A program made the translations under genes and the position numbers. Of a stretch of DNA of 64,000 nt, positions 51,638 through 60,105 are shown piece after piece. Position 1 is the first letter of the stretch. Each line of letters starts with the position of its first letter. Origin of the DNA: Arthrobacter cupressi (GTDB lineage: Bacteria > Actinomycetota > Actinomycetes > Actinomycetales > Micrococcaceae); assembly GCF_900099975.1 (NCBI RefSeq), contig NZ_FNEI01000013.1, forward strand, positions 1 through 64,000, given 5' to 3'. The notes under the pieces were generated by a model. The model did no database searches, had not been told where the DNA came from, and worked only from the letters and a program-made list of their open reading frames with translations.

Positions 51638-52453
51638 GTGCCTGAGGGGGACTCCGTCTGGCGTGCCGCCAAGGAACTGCACCAGGCCCTGGCTGGACAA
51701 GTACTGCTGTCCTCGGATTTCAGGGTGCCGCGTTTTGCCACCCTGGACCTCTCGGGCTGGACCGTGCATGAAGTGGTGCCGCGGGGCAAGCACCTTCTGA
51801 TGCGGGTGCTCGAATCCACCGCCGGCAACCCGTCACGCGCCCTGACCATCCATTCCCACCTGAAGATGGAGGGCAGCTGGCAGGTCTATGCTCCGGGAGG
51901 CAAGTGGCGCAAACCCGGCCACACCGCCAGGTGCGTGCTGCGCACGGCCTCGGCCGACGTCGTCGGCTTCTCCCTGGGCATCCTGGAAGTCCTCCGGACC
52001 GAGGACGAAGACCGCGTGGTGGGGCATCTCGGACCCGACCTGCTGGGTCCCGACTGGGACCCGGACGAGGCGCTGCGCCGGTTGGTGGCGTCACCGGAAA
52101 CACCCGTCGGGATCGCTCTGCTGGACCAGTCCAAGGTGGCGGGCATCGGGAACATCTACCGCTGCGAATCGTGCTTCCTCTCCAAGGTGCACCCGGCCGT
52201 TCCCGTGGCGGCCGTGCCTGAACCCGCTACGATCCTGGCCGACGCCAAGCGGCTGCTCGAAGCCAACCTCGGGCCCGGGCCGCGCTCCACGCTGGGCCCG
52301 CGGGCCCTGCGCCCGGGTTATTGGGTGTACGGACGCGAACACCAGCCGTGCCTGCGCTGCCGCACGCCGGTCCGCCGCGGCACGCTCGGGAAGTCCCCGG
52401 GCCTGGAGGAACGGACCATCTACTTCTGCCCGCGCTGCCAGCCGGCGCCGTGA
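51638..52453 (+). CDS. nei: Endonuclease VIII/formamidopyrimidine-type DNA glycosylase
   Basis: A 271-residue base-excision repair enzyme (Nei2 type). Once the start methionine is removed the N-terminus is PEGDS, with the catalytic Pro1 and Glu2. The helix-two-turn-helix DQSKVAGIGNIYRCE and a C-terminal zinc finger (CLRCRTPVRR to CPRC) bind DNA. GTG start. It shares an operon with lhr, suggesting coupled removal of damaged bases and unwinding. Confidence 0.95.
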   Translation: MPEGDSVWRAAKELHQALAGQVLLSSDFRVPRFATLDLSGWTVHEVVPRGKHLLMRVLESTAGNPSRALTIHSHLKMEGSWQVYAPGGKWRKPGHTARCVLRTASADVVGFSLGILEVLRTEDEDRVVGHLGPDLLGPDWDPDEALRRLVASPETPVGIALLDQSKVAGIGNIYRCESCFLSKVHPAVPVAAVPEPATILADAKRLLEANLGPGPRSTLGPRALRPGYWVYGREHQPCLRCRTPVRRGTLGKSPGLEERTIYFCPRCQPAP

Positions 52454-52601
52454 GTCCAGGCGAGAAATACCGCGCCTAAGCACCAAGAACGGCGAAATGT
52501 CCGCCACTATTGTGATGGCACATGGATTCTGGGGGAATGTCTTTCATTGGCTGCCGCCCGGTCGCCCTGGCTGCACGATCATTCTTCCGAAAGGCATCAA
52601 C

Positions 52602-53057
52602 ATGAGCACGCCACTCCCCGGTCAAGACCCGGCCCCGCACGAAGGGCACGCGCAGCCGCCGGCGGCCCCCTACCCCTCAAGCCAAAGCCAGCCGCAGTAC
52701 CCGGCTCCGCCAGCCATGCCCCAACCGCCGCAGCCGCACTACGCCGCCCAGCAACCCGTGCCGCAGCAGCAGTACTATGTTGGCCAGCCGCAAATGCCGA
52801 ACACGGCCTACGGTTACCCGCAGCCCAAATCGAAGATCGCTGCCGGCCTGCTGGGCATCTTCCTCGGCGGACTTGGCATTCACCGCTTCTACCTCGGCTA
52901 CACCACCATCGGCGTCATCCAACTGGTCCTGACGATCGTCGTTGGCATCTTTACGTTCGGGCTCGTCGGCCTTTGGGGTTTCGTCGAGGGCATCATGATC
53001 CTCGCCGGCGCCAGCTACTTCCAGCGCGACGCCCGGGGCGTACCTCTCCGCGACTAG
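52602..53057 (+). CDS. TM2-domain membrane protein
   Basis: A 151-residue protein. The first ~80 residues are Pro/Gln/Tyr-rich and unstructured. The TM2 domain (about 80-140) has KSKIAAGLLGIFLGGLGIHRFYLG followed by a second helix with VGLWGFVEGIMIL. GAAAGG precedes the ATG at 52602. The role is unknown; such proteins often sit in stress or envelope contexts. Confidence 0.9.
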   Translation: MSTPLPGQDPAPHEGHAQPPAAPYPSSQSQPQYPAPPAMPQPPQPHYAAQQPVPQQQYYVGQPQMPNTAYGYPQPKSKIAAGLLGIFLGGLGIHRFYLGYTTIGVIQLVLTIVVGIFTFGLVGLWGFVEGIMILAGASYFQRDARGVPLRD

Positions 53058-53070
53058 TCCCGGAAAGCGT

Positions 53071-53104
53071 GATTGGAGGGCGGCCGGGCGGCCGCCCTCC
53101 AATC
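53071..53104. terminator. Stem-loop between convergent TM2 and YczE genes
   Basis: Perfect 14-bp arms GATTGGAGGGCGGC (53071-53084) and GCCGCCCTCCAATC (53091-53104) around a CGGGCG loop. Confidence 0.75.
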
Positions 53105-53157
53105 CGAAAGTCCGCCCGGACGTTGAAGCGCGGGCGTTGAAGAGCCTTGCTTACGGG

Positions 53158-53802
53158 TCAGGGCTTGGCGGGCTCAGCCTCGACAGACCCCCGGTTGTCA
53201 AAAGTTCCTGCCATCTCCCGCACGCTCTTCTCCGGGACCACAAACACCGGCAGCAGCAACTGCACCAAAGGCCCGATCGCCAGGGCGTAGACCACCGTGC
53301 CCACGCCCACCGAGCCGCCCAGCAGCCAGCCGGAGCCCAACACCACCACTTCGATCAAGGTCCGGGAAAGCCGCACGGACCACCCGGTGCGCCGGGCCAG
53401 GCCCGTCATCAGCCCGTCGCGGGCACCGGGGCCAAGCCGGGCGCCGATGTAGCAGGCGGACGCGATGCCGTTGAGCAGCACGGCCCCGCCAAGCATGGCG
53501 ATCTGGCCGCCGAGGTGCGAGAAAGCCGGGATCAGCGCCAGGCCCAAGTCCGCGAAGACGCCCACCAGCACGGCGTTGGCGAGGGTTCCGAAGCCTGGCA
53601 TCTGCCGCAGCGGGATCCACAGCAACAGCACCAGGAAGCTGACAACCACCACCACAGTGCCGATGCTCCAGCCGAGCTTCCCGGCAAGTCCCTGGTGGAA
53701 CACGTCCCATGGATCCAGGCCAAGGCCTGCCCTGATGAACATGGCCAGGGAAATTCCGTACATCGCGAGGCCGATCAGGAGCTGGGTGATTCTGCGGGTC
53801 AT
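53158..53802 (-). CDS. YczE-family membrane protein
   Basis: A 214-residue integral membrane protein with five hydrophobic helices, starting MTRRITQLLIGLAMYGISL and including the family motif GLGLDPWDVFHQGLA. The family is of unknown transport function. It is divergent from a MocR-type PLP regulator 63 bp away, the pairing known for YczE/YczR in bacilli. ATG at 53802 is chosen because GGAG lies about 6 nt upstream. Confidence 0.87.
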   Translation of the reverse strand: MTRRITQLLIGLAMYGISLAMFIRAGLGLDPWDVFHQGLAGKLGWSIGTVVVVVSFLVLLLWIPLRQMPGFGTLANAVLVGVFADLGLALIPAFSHLGGQIAMLGGAVLLNGIASACYIGARLGPGARDGLMTGLARRTGWSVRLSRTLIEVVVLGSGWLLGGSVGVGTVVYALAIGPLVQLLLPVFVVPEKSVREMAGTFDNRGSVEAEPAKP

Positions 53803-53822
53803 CATGGCTCCATGATTCAAGA

Positions 53823-53861
53823 AAACTGGCATTGCTTTCCATAGCCAGTTTGAAATACTGG
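53823..53861. promoter_or_regulatory. MocR-type operator between YczE and MocR genes
   Basis: AAACTGGC (53823-53830) and GCCAGTTT (53844-53851) form an inverted repeat, and a further ACTGG at 53857-53861 makes a direct repeat with the first. MocR regulators usually bind mixed direct and inverted repeats of this kind. The GTG of the MocR gene is 4 nt beyond. Confidence 0.6.
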
Positions 53862-53865
53862 TCTG

Positions 53866-55374
53866 GTGCTTACCCCATCGAATCCCTCCGGATCCCTGAG
53901 CCCCGCAGCGTTGGCCCGCCTCCTCGGCGCGTGGAACACCGGCGGGTCGGCAGCCTACCGCGAGCTGGCCGACGTCGTACGCCTGCTGGTACTGGACGGC
54001 CGCATCGCGCTGGACGTCGCACTGCCCAGTGAGCGCGCCCTCGCCGAAACGCTCGGCGTCAGCCGGACCACCGTCACCGCCGCGTACGCGGGGCTGCGCG
54101 AGCAGGGCTTCCTGAGCAGCGGCCAAGGAAGCCGGGCGCGCACCCAGCTCCCGCACCGCATGGCCCCGGCCCAGGCTCCGGGAATCGTGGCTCCGGACGG
54201 CGTCCTGGACCTCGCATACGCGTCCTTACCGGCTACCGGCGAGGTGGTGCACCGGGCGTTCGCGGACGCCCTGACCGAACTGCCGGCGCTGCTGCCGGGC
54301 TTCGGCTACGATCCCGTGGGCGTCCCGGTGCTGCGCGAAGCGATCGCCGCGCACTACACGGCAGCGGGCGTCCCGACGTCGGCGTCCCAGATCCTGGTGA
54401 CCTCCGGCGCGCAGCACGCGCTGAACATCATCCTGCGCACGCTCGCGGGGCGGCAGCAGAAGGTCCTGGTGGACCATCCGACATACCCTAATGCGCTGGA
54501 CGCCATCCGGGCCTCGGGCTCGCGGACGGTTCCGGTGCCGCTGCCCGCCGCCGCTCCGGGCACCCAGCTGCCAGGCAACGGGTCACTGGCAGGCAACGGG
54601 CCGGGCTGGGACGTGGACGCCATGGTCGCTGCCATGCGGCAGCAGCGCCCAGCGATGGCGTACCTGCTCCCCGACTTCCATAACCCCACCGGACGCGTCA
54701 TGTCCGATCTGCAGCGCCGGCGCCTGGTCCGGGAGGCGGCGGGCACGGGAACGGTCCTGGTGGTGGACGAGACCCTGCGCGCCCTGGACCTCGACGGCGT
54801 CGGGACCACCCCGCTGGCCGCCTTCAGCCCCGCGGTGGTCTCTATCGGGTCGCTCAGCAAGTCCCACTGGGCAGGGCTGCGCACCGGCTGGATCCGCGCG
54901 GAGGAAGGGCTGCTCGCCCGCTTCGTGGCGACCCGGACCACCATGGACCTCGGCGGTCCCGTCGTCGAGCAACTCGCCGCCGCCCGGCTGGTACGCGACT
55001 TCGCCGAACCGCTGGGCGCCCGGCTCGAGGCGCTGCGCCGCAACCGCGAAACCCTGCTCCGCCTGCTGGCCGAGCACCTTCCCGAATGGAGTTTCGAACG
55101 CCCCCGCGGCGGCCTGACAGTCTGGTGCAGGTTGCCGGCGGCGTCGAGCACCGCCCTGGCAGTCCTGGCGCCCGAGTTCGGGCTGCGGGTGGCCGCGGGG
55201 CCGCGTTTCGGCGTTGGCGGTTCCTTCGAGCATTTCCTGCGGGTGCCGTACACCCTCCCGGAAGAGCAGCTCACGACGGCGGTCCTCGCCCTGCGTGCCG
55301 CGCAGGACCGCCTGGACGCCGCGCCCCAGCTGCGCCGCACCTTGAAGGAACCGGAGGCCGCGGCGATCGCCTGA
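53866..55374 (+). CDS. MocR/GntR-type PLP-dependent regulator
   Basis: A 502-residue fusion of an N-terminal GntR winged helix (about 25-95; PSERALAETLGVSRTTVTAAYAGLR) with an aminotransferase-like domain (about 110-480). PLP-binding Lys332 is in SIGSLSKSHWAGLRTGW, with the substrate-side DFHNPTG and VVDETLRAL. Such proteins sense PLP or an amino acid and control a neighbouring gene. The divergent YczE transporter is the obvious target. GTG start with a -10-like ATACTG directly upstream. Confidence 0.93.
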   Translation: MLTPSNPSGSLSPAALARLLGAWNTGGSAAYRELADVVRLLVLDGRIALDVALPSERALAETLGVSRTTVTAAYAGLREQGFLSSGQGSRARTQLPHRMAPAQAPGIVAPDGVLDLAYASLPATGEVVHRAFADALTELPALLPGFGYDPVGVPVLREAIAAHYTAAGVPTSASQILVTSGAQHALNIILRTLAGRQQKVLVDHPTYPNALDAIRASGSRTVPVPLPAAAPGTQLPGNGSLAGNGPGWDVDAMVAAMRQQRPAMAYLLPDFHNPTGRVMSDLQRRRLVREAAGTGTVLVVDETLRALDLDGVGTTPLAAFSPAVVSIGSLSKSHWAGLRTGWIRAEEGLLARFVATRTTMDLGGPVVEQLAAARLVRDFAEPLGARLEALRRNRETLLRLLAEHLPEWSFERPRGGLTVWCRLPAASSTALAVLAPEFGLRVAAGPRFGVGGSFEHFLRVPYTLPEEQLTTAVLALRAAQDRLDAAPQLRRTLKEPEAAAIA

Positions 55375-55384
55375 CCCAAGTAAC

Positions 55385-55430
55385 TCGCAATTGTTGTCGT
55401 TATGAGGCCTCAAAACGACATCAACTGCGA
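55385..55430. terminator. Stem-loop of the intergenic repeat family
   Basis: Arms 55385-55401 and 55414-55430 are complementary at 15 of 17 positions around a 12-nt loop. The right half nearly repeats the element at 16650-16686. It lies between the convergent MocR and SRPBCC genes. Confidence 0.7.
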
Positions 55431-55449
55431 GTCAGTTGGGCAACACAGC

Positions 55450-56142
55450 CTAGGCGTACACCTTCTCCAGGAAGGCACTCCATGCCTTGGCGGTGGCTTC
55501 GGAATCGCCCCTGCCGCTGAAGTCGTGCACGGTCATGCCCACGGTGGAGCCGAAGTAGTTGCGGCCGAAGAAACGGTACAGGGCATCGGCGGTGCGCAGG
55601 CCCAGGAAGTGCTCGTTGGAGAAGTCGAGTTCCCCGCTGAGCCGCCCGACGCCGTCGACGTCCACCTCAACCGGGGAACCCTGCGCCACGCCGTCGACGC
55701 CGAGGGCCTTCTTGAGCCGGTCAAAACCGTCGGGGGCCTGCGACGCCGCCGGGGCCTGGACGTCCGTGAACACCACGGGCTTGCCGTCGAAGTGCTGCAG
55801 GTACTGGCCCAGGGTGTGCAGGTAGAAGGCGGTGTGCTTGCTGGCGCCGTCGTACTGCTCATCCCAGTTCTCTTGGAAGATGCCGCTGTGCACGTAGTGG
55901 AGCTTCGCGCGGCCGCCGTCCAGCGGTTCGACGACGTGCTCAAGCTGGTTGAACCAGCCGTCCGGGCCGTCCATGCGGTTGACCAGATGGTTCGGGTACT
56001 CCTCGACGGTCTTGACGGAGGGCCACTGGTCCGTGGGGAACATCCAGCCAGGAGTGCCGTTGGTGACGGCCTCCCAGACACGCTCAGGAGTGCCGGGGAT
56101 TTCGCCGTCGAAGACGATTTCAAATTCGCGCTGGTCAGTCAT
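55450..56142 (-). CDS. SRPBCC (AHSA1/START-like) protein
   Basis: A 230-residue helix-grip protein of the AHSA1 group (EIVFDGEIPGTPERVWEAVT, then VVEPLDGGRAKLHYVHSG). An extra C-terminal ~90 residues (LRTADALYRFFGRNYFGSTVGMTV) resemble a second half-domain. It follows an ArsR regulator with an 8-nt overlap, a pairing common for the ArsR-SRPBCC two-gene cassette. Its ligand is unknown. Confidence 0.87.
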   Translation of the reverse strand: MTDQREFEIVFDGEIPGTPERVWEAVTNGTPGWMFPTDQWPSVKTVEEYPNHLVNRMDGPDGWFNQLEHVVEPLDGGRAKLHYVHSGIFQENWDEQYDGASKHTAFYLHTLGQYLQHFDGKPVVFTDVQAPAASQAPDGFDRLKKALGVDGVAQGSPVEVDVDGVGRLSGELDFSNEHFLGLRTADALYRFFGRNYFGSTVGMTVHDFSGRGDSEATAKAWSAFLEKVYA

Positions 56143-56800
56143 TGCCTTGGTCCTTTTCCTTGAGTTCCGTGGGATTTTTGGGTGCCTTGAGTGCGGGATG
56201 GAGTACGACGACGAGCCGGTGCTTGCGTCCGCCCGCTGCGGTTGCTCCTGCCCCGGCTCGGCCCGCTGGGGTGCCGCTGCCGCCGTCGTGGTATTTGTCC
56301 ACAAGCCGGGTCACCGCGACGCCGAGCTCCTCGGCGAAGGCGGCGCGGTCCGTGGCTGTGCGGAAAGTGATTTCGCCGTCGATCGCGAAGCTCGCGAGCT
56401 TCTTCTTCGCCGCCGCGGCGCCGGCGATGAGCTTGCCCATCTCCTGGACCGTCCGGCCGGCGAGCGCCAGCAGCCAGAACGCGGAGAAGCGGTCGGCGAA
56501 GCGGCGCGGGTCCGGCGCCACCGAGGCCAGGGCGGCCGGCGAGATCAGGTAGGAGGCCGCCGTCGCCCGCAGGATGCGCTCGGTGACGTTGCCCTTCTTC
56601 CTCTCCTCCACAAGTTCCACCAGCCCGTGGCTTTCGAGGGCCTTGAGGTGGTAGTTGACCTTCTGCCGGGGCAGGCCCACCTTGGCGGCGAGCTGGGTGG
56701 CCGAAGCGGGCTCGGCGAGCTCCTGGAGGATGCGGGTGCGGATCGGATCCAGCGACGCTTCCGCGGCGGCAGGGTCCTCGATCACTTCGATGTCCAACAT
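56135..56800 (-). CDS. ArsR-type winged-helix regulator
   Basis: A 221-residue regulator. The HTH at about 15-85 (PIRTRILQELAEPASATQLAAKVGLPRQKVNYHLKAL) is of the ArsR/HTH_20 type. The C-terminal half (about 100-190) is a helical region without metal-binding cysteines. It ends in a basic, Ala/Gly-rich tail. Its 3' end overlaps the SRPBCC gene by 8 nt. The start is the ATG at 56800, just 6 nt after a -10-like box. The A-rich repeats at the -35 suggest autoregulation. Confidence 0.88.
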   Translation of the reverse strand: MLDIEVIEDPAAAEASLDPIRTRILQELAEPASATQLAAKVGLPRQKVNYHLKALESHGLVELVEERKKGNVTERILRATAASYLISPAALASVAPDPRRFADRFSAFWLLALAGRTVQEMGKLIAGAAAAKKKLASFAIDGEITFRTATDRAAFAEELGVAVTRLVDKYHDGGSGTPAGRAGAGATAAGGRKHRLVVVLHPALKAPKNPTELKEKDQGND

Positions 56801-56806
56801 GCGTCC

Positions 56807-56849
56807 ATCATCCCCGCCGACAACTTTTTTTGTCAAGAACTTTTTTGTC
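56807..56849 (-). promoter_or_regulatory. Promoter and operator of the ArsR-SRPBCC operon
   Basis: Reading the reverse strand: -35 TTGACA (56836-56831), 18-bp spacer, -10 GATGAT (56812-56807), 6 nt to the ATG, so the mRNA is probably leaderless. Two direct copies of GACAAAAAAGTT-type sequence (forward 56822-56834 and 56838-56849) and a palindrome GACAA...TTGTC (56819-56834) overlap the -35. Confidence 0.7.
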
Positions 56850-56879
56850 GTCGGAAGACGCGGGCCCCGGATCTCCCGC

Positions 56880-57311
56880 TTACAGCGCCTGCGCCACCTC
56901 GACGAGCAGGCCTTCCGGCCCGCGGATATACGCCAGGCGGTAAACGTCCTGATAATTCACGAGCTCCCGGACCAGCCCGTAGCCGGCGTCGCGCGCCCGG
57001 GCGATGACGGCGTCGACGTCCTCCACCTCATAGCAAACGTGGCTGAAGCCGAAGGAGTTCACCGGCCGGTCCGTTTCCCCCACGGGGTCCGGCGAGATGA
57101 ACCGTGCGAGCTCCAGCTTGGTGCCGCCGCCCGGCGGAATCATCATCGCCATGTCCACCTCGGTCCCGTCCAGGCCGTTGACCCGGTCCGCCCACGGCCC
57201 GCCGACTTCCTGCCGTCCCTCCATTTCGAAGCCGAGGGCCTTGAAGAAGGCGATCGCCCGGTCGAGGTCCTGCACGGTCACACCAACATGGTCCATCCGG
57301 AAAGCAGTCAT
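56880..57311 (-). CDS. VOC-family protein (methylmalonyl-CoA epimerase/lactoylglutathione lyase type)
   Basis: A 143-residue VOC protein with the N-terminal RMDHVGVTVQDLDRAIAFFKALGF (first His ligand) and the later SFGFSHVCYEVEDVDAVIAR and IRGPEGLLVEVAQAL (His and Glu ligands). The full metal set suggests an active enzyme. The substrate is unknown; methylmalonyl-CoA epimerase is a weaker alternative. The gene starts 31 bp upstream of a tandem-repeat stretch. Confidence 0.9.
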   Translation of the reverse strand: MTAFRMDHVGVTVQDLDRAIAFFKALGFEMEGRQEVGGPWADRVNGLDGTEVDMAMMIPPGGGTKLELARFISPDPVGETDRPVNSFGFSHVCYEVEDVDAVIARARDAGYGLVRELVNYQDVYRLAYIRGPEGLLVEVAQAL

Positions 57312-57363
57312 GCGGCCAGCCTACGCCCGGGCGGGCGGTGCCAGGAGGGGGCGCCGGGCGGGC

Positions 57364-57414
57364 GGCGTCAGGCGCGCGGCGCCAGGCGCGCGGCGTCAGG
57401 CGCGCGGCGTCAGG
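57364..57414. repeat. 14-bp tandem repeat
   Basis: Three full copies (57364-57377, 57378-57391, 57392-57405) of GGCGTCAGGCGCGC, the second with one change (GTC to GCC), plus a partial fourth copy to 57414. It is a minisatellite-like array in the gap before the pseudouridine synthase gene. Confidence 0.85.
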
Positions 57415-57466
57415 AGGGGCGCCAGTGGGCTCGGGCAGGCGCCGGACCACCACGTAGAATTGTCCG

Positions 57467-58399
57467 GTGATGCAATCCCCCCTTCCCGTGCGCGACGGCG
57501 TGAACGCCACCCGCTTGCGCCTGCCGGACGAGGGGCCGTGGGACACCGCGATGGACTACATGATGCACCGCTGGGGCCACATCGATCCGCAGGGCATCGA
57601 GGACCGCTTCGACGCCGGCGAGATCGTGGGCGAGGGCGGGGTTCTGCTGGACCGGCACACGAGGCTCGAGGACCACACCTTCATTTGGTACTACCGCACG
57701 CTGCCGCAGGAGACGCGGCTGCCGGTGGAGATCAACATCCTGCACCAGGACGAGCACCTGCTGGTGGTGGACAAGCCACACTTCCTGCCCACCACCCCGG
57801 GCGGCACCTACATCCAGGAAACCGCGCTGGTGCGGCTCCGGAACCAACTGAGCCTGCCCGACCTCATCCCCATGCACCGCTTGGACCGCATGACCGCCGG
57901 CGTGCTGCTGCTCTCCACCAACCCGGATACCCGCGGCAAATACCAGGTGCTGTTCGAAAAGCGCCAGGTCCAAAAGGAGTACGAGTGCGTCTCCGCCGCG
58001 GAGCCCGCGGCGGGACATCCCGCCGTCGTCTTCCCCGCCCTGGTCCGCAACCGCATGGTGAAGTCGCGCGACTACCTGCTGGCCGAGGTGGTTGAGGGCG
58101 AGCCGAACACCGAGACGCGCATCGAGCAGCTAAAGACGTTCGACGCCGGAACGCACGGGCGCCGGGCGCTGTACCGTTTGGAGCCGCACACCGGAAAGAC
58201 GCACCAGTTGCGCGTGCACATGGCGTCGCTGGGTTTGGGGATCGTGAACGACGCGTTCTACCCCGAGCTCCTGGACAAGGCACCGGACAACTACTCCAAG
58301 CCGCTTCAGTTGCTGGCCCGCGGCATCCGTTTCGTGGACCCGATCAGCAAGCAGCCGGTGGAGTACCGCAGCCGGCTGGAGCTGAGCGAGGCGCGGTAG
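57467..58399 (+). CDS. RluA-family pseudouridine synthase
   Basis: A 310-residue RNA-modifying enzyme that isomerises uridine. The catalytic motif MHRLDRMTAG contains the active-site Asp, with the downstream KTHQLRVHMASLGLGIVND. An extra N-terminal ~80 residues are present relative to short RluA enzymes. GTG (57467) or ATG (57470) can start; TAGAAT at 57455-57460 lies 6-9 nt upstream, implying a leaderless transcript. The target RNA (23S rRNA or tRNA) cannot be told from sequence. Confidence 0.93.
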   Translation: MMQSPLPVRDGVNATRLRLPDEGPWDTAMDYMMHRWGHIDPQGIEDRFDAGEIVGEGGVLLDRHTRLEDHTFIWYYRTLPQETRLPVEINILHQDEHLLVVDKPHFLPTTPGGTYIQETALVRLRNQLSLPDLIPMHRLDRMTAGVLLLSTNPDTRGKYQVLFEKRQVQKEYECVSAAEPAAGHPAVVFPALVRNRMVKSRDYLLAEVVEGEPNTETRIEQLKTFDAGTHGRRALYRLEPHTGKTHQLRVHMASLGLGIVNDAFYPELLDKAPDNYSKPLQLLARGIRFVDPISKQPVEYRSRLELSEAR

Positions 58400-58798
58400 G
58401 CGCAGGACCACGTGATGTTCCAGGTTCTCGCGAACTAAGAACTTGCGCGGATAACAAGGACCTGGAGTGAAGGACGAACGTTGTGGCCGCGCTGATATCG
58501 GTCCCGGATGGCCACGCTGGTTGTTGTGGAGGCTCCGAGGACCGCGAGCCGACGCTCCTCCCCACTTGCTTCCGTCTCACGTAAGCCGAAACCCCGGAAT
58601 TCCGCGGAAACTGCCCCGCGCCTTGCCCCGGGTTCGGGATGCAACCGGGAAGGAACGTCGCGACCGCCGTCAGGGACATCGCCATATCGCCTTCCACCGA
58701 TAATCCCCTGCCCATCCCCCACACGCAGGAATACCATGGGACTGCTGGGGTCCGTCCATCGTTTGCGGCCAGCGCCGCACTGGATTCCAGGAGGATCC
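58400..58798. other. 399-bp intergenic region without a supported gene
   Basis: No ORF with a ribosome site and protein-like composition, and no recognisable RNA element. It must contain the promoter of the following membrane protein; its long leader could be regulatory, but I see no known riboswitch motif. Confidence 0.6.
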
Positions 58799-59473
58799 AT
58801 GCAGGACCACAGCAGCGCCCAACTCCCCGAACTTCCCGGCGACCGGACCGCGTCCGCGTTCGCGTACACCGCGGCTGCGGCCGGAGTGGCGGGGGTCGCG
58901 ACCCTGGCCGCCATGTACGCGATCGAAGTTCCCAAGGGCGGGCCATACATTTTCGGCACCACCAACGACGCGATCGGCGGCGCCTTCAACCTCCTCGTCA
59001 TCCCGGTGATCCTGCAGGTCCATCGCAGGCTGCCGGCCGGAAGCGGCAACGACACCTTGAAGTGGGTGGTCGTCGCCGCGAGCGTGGCGGGTTCGGCCAG
59101 TTCCTTCCTGCTGGTCTTCCGGGTGCTCGAATTCGTGCCCTCCACCATCGCCTCGGTCTCGGCCATGACCGTGCAGGCGTTGTGGTTCTTCCTGGCCCAC
59201 CGGCAACTCCTGAAGCGCCGGAACTTCCCGCGGAGTTTCGGCCGCCTGGGCAAGTTCATCGGTGCTGCCCTGTTGCTCGGCCTGCCGCTCACGGGATTGG
59301 GATACGTGTTGCCCGGCCCGGACGCGCTCCGCTGGACGGTCACCGGAATCGGCGTTGCCCTCGGCGCCACCGGCTGGGTGCTGTGGCCTTACTGGTATTT
59401 CCGGGCGGGCCGGCTTCTGAGCCACGCCCAGGCCACGACGACGGCCGGAAGCGCGGCGCCGCAGGCGGGTTAA
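58799..59473 (+). CDS. Hypothetical six-helix membrane protein
   Basis: A 224-residue protein with six hydrophobic helices (about 17-42, 57-70, 86-106, 110-134, 151-172, 180-204). A Pro/Gly-containing loop EVPKGGPYIFGTTNDAIGG after helix 1 is a plausible conserved motif. A strong ribosome site (AGGAGG) lies 6 nt before the ATG. The C-terminal tail is Ala/Thr-rich and cytoplasmic. No family is recognised. Confidence 0.78.
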   Translation: MQDHSSAQLPELPGDRTASAFAYTAAAAGVAGVATLAAMYAIEVPKGGPYIFGTTNDAIGGAFNLLVIPVILQVHRRLPAGSGNDTLKWVVVAASVAGSASSFLLVFRVLEFVPSTIASVSAMTVQALWFFLAHRQLLKRRNFPRSFGRLGKFIGAALLLGLPLTGLGYVLPGPDALRWTVTGIGVALGATGWVLWPYWYFRAGRLLSHAQATTTAGSAAPQAG

Positions 59474-59524
59474 GGCGTGCGGCAGGCAGTCAGCCAGCGG
59501 CCCGTCGGGCGAGGACAACCAGGT

Positions 59525-60076
59525 CTAGCCCCACACAGGGCCGCCTTCCCGCACCTGCCGGAAAACATCCACCATCTCCGAACTGAACAGCACGAACTCC
59601 ACGAGGTCCACGGCGGTGTCCTCCCCGCTCTCCTCAAATGAGGCAGCGAAGGTGGTCACGGCGTCGAACGCTGTTTCTGCGACCTCACGCGCATCCCAGC
59701 CGTACACGCCGGCACTCACCGCGGGGAACGCCACGGACTGCGCGCCCAGGGATTCGGCGAGCTCCAGGCTCTCCCGGAAACAGGAGGCGAGCAGAGCGGG
59801 ATCCGTCTGCCCGGCGTGCCGGTTCGGGCCCACTGTGTGGATGACCCAGCGGGCGGGGAGCCGGAAGCCCGGGGTCGCGACGGCGGCACCCACCGGCAGC
59901 CCGTCCGGCAAGTCCGTGCGGCGCAGTTCCCTGCAGGCCGCCAGGAGCTCCGGCCCGGCCGCCCGGTGGATGGCTCCGTCCACTCCCCCGCCGCCGAGCA
60001 ATGAAGAGTTGGCGGCGTTGACGATTACGTCGACGGCGCGCGTGGTGATGTCGCCTTGTACAAGTTCAATGCGCAT
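59525..60076 (-). CDS. Macrodomain protein (O-acetyl-ADP-ribose deacetylase/MacroD type)
   Basis: A 183-residue single macrodomain. The ADP-ribose binding signatures are VIVNAANSSLLGGGGVDGAIHRAAG and the phosphate loop VAFPAVSAGVYGWD. Such enzymes remove ADP-ribose or O-acetyl groups. ATG at 60076 (MRIELVQGD) matches the family N-terminus; 60097 is the longer alternative. It is divergent from the DedA gene across a 126-bp gap that contains a 21-bp inverted repeat. Confidence 0.93.
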   Translation of the reverse strand: MRIELVQGDITTRAVDVIVNAANSSLLGGGGVDGAIHRAAGPELLAACRELRRTDLPDGLPVGAAVATPGFRLPARWVIHTVGPNRHAGQTDPALLASCFRESLELAESLGAQSVAFPAVSAGVYGWDAREVAETAFDAVTTFAASFEESGEDTAVDLVEFVLFSSEMVDVFRQVREGGPVWG

Positions 60077-60105
60077 GTTCCCAGTCTTGCACCGCATGCC
60101 CCGAA

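Noticed and set aside
57364..57414. Possible CRISPR array
   Set aside because: The copies are contiguous 14-mers without spacers.
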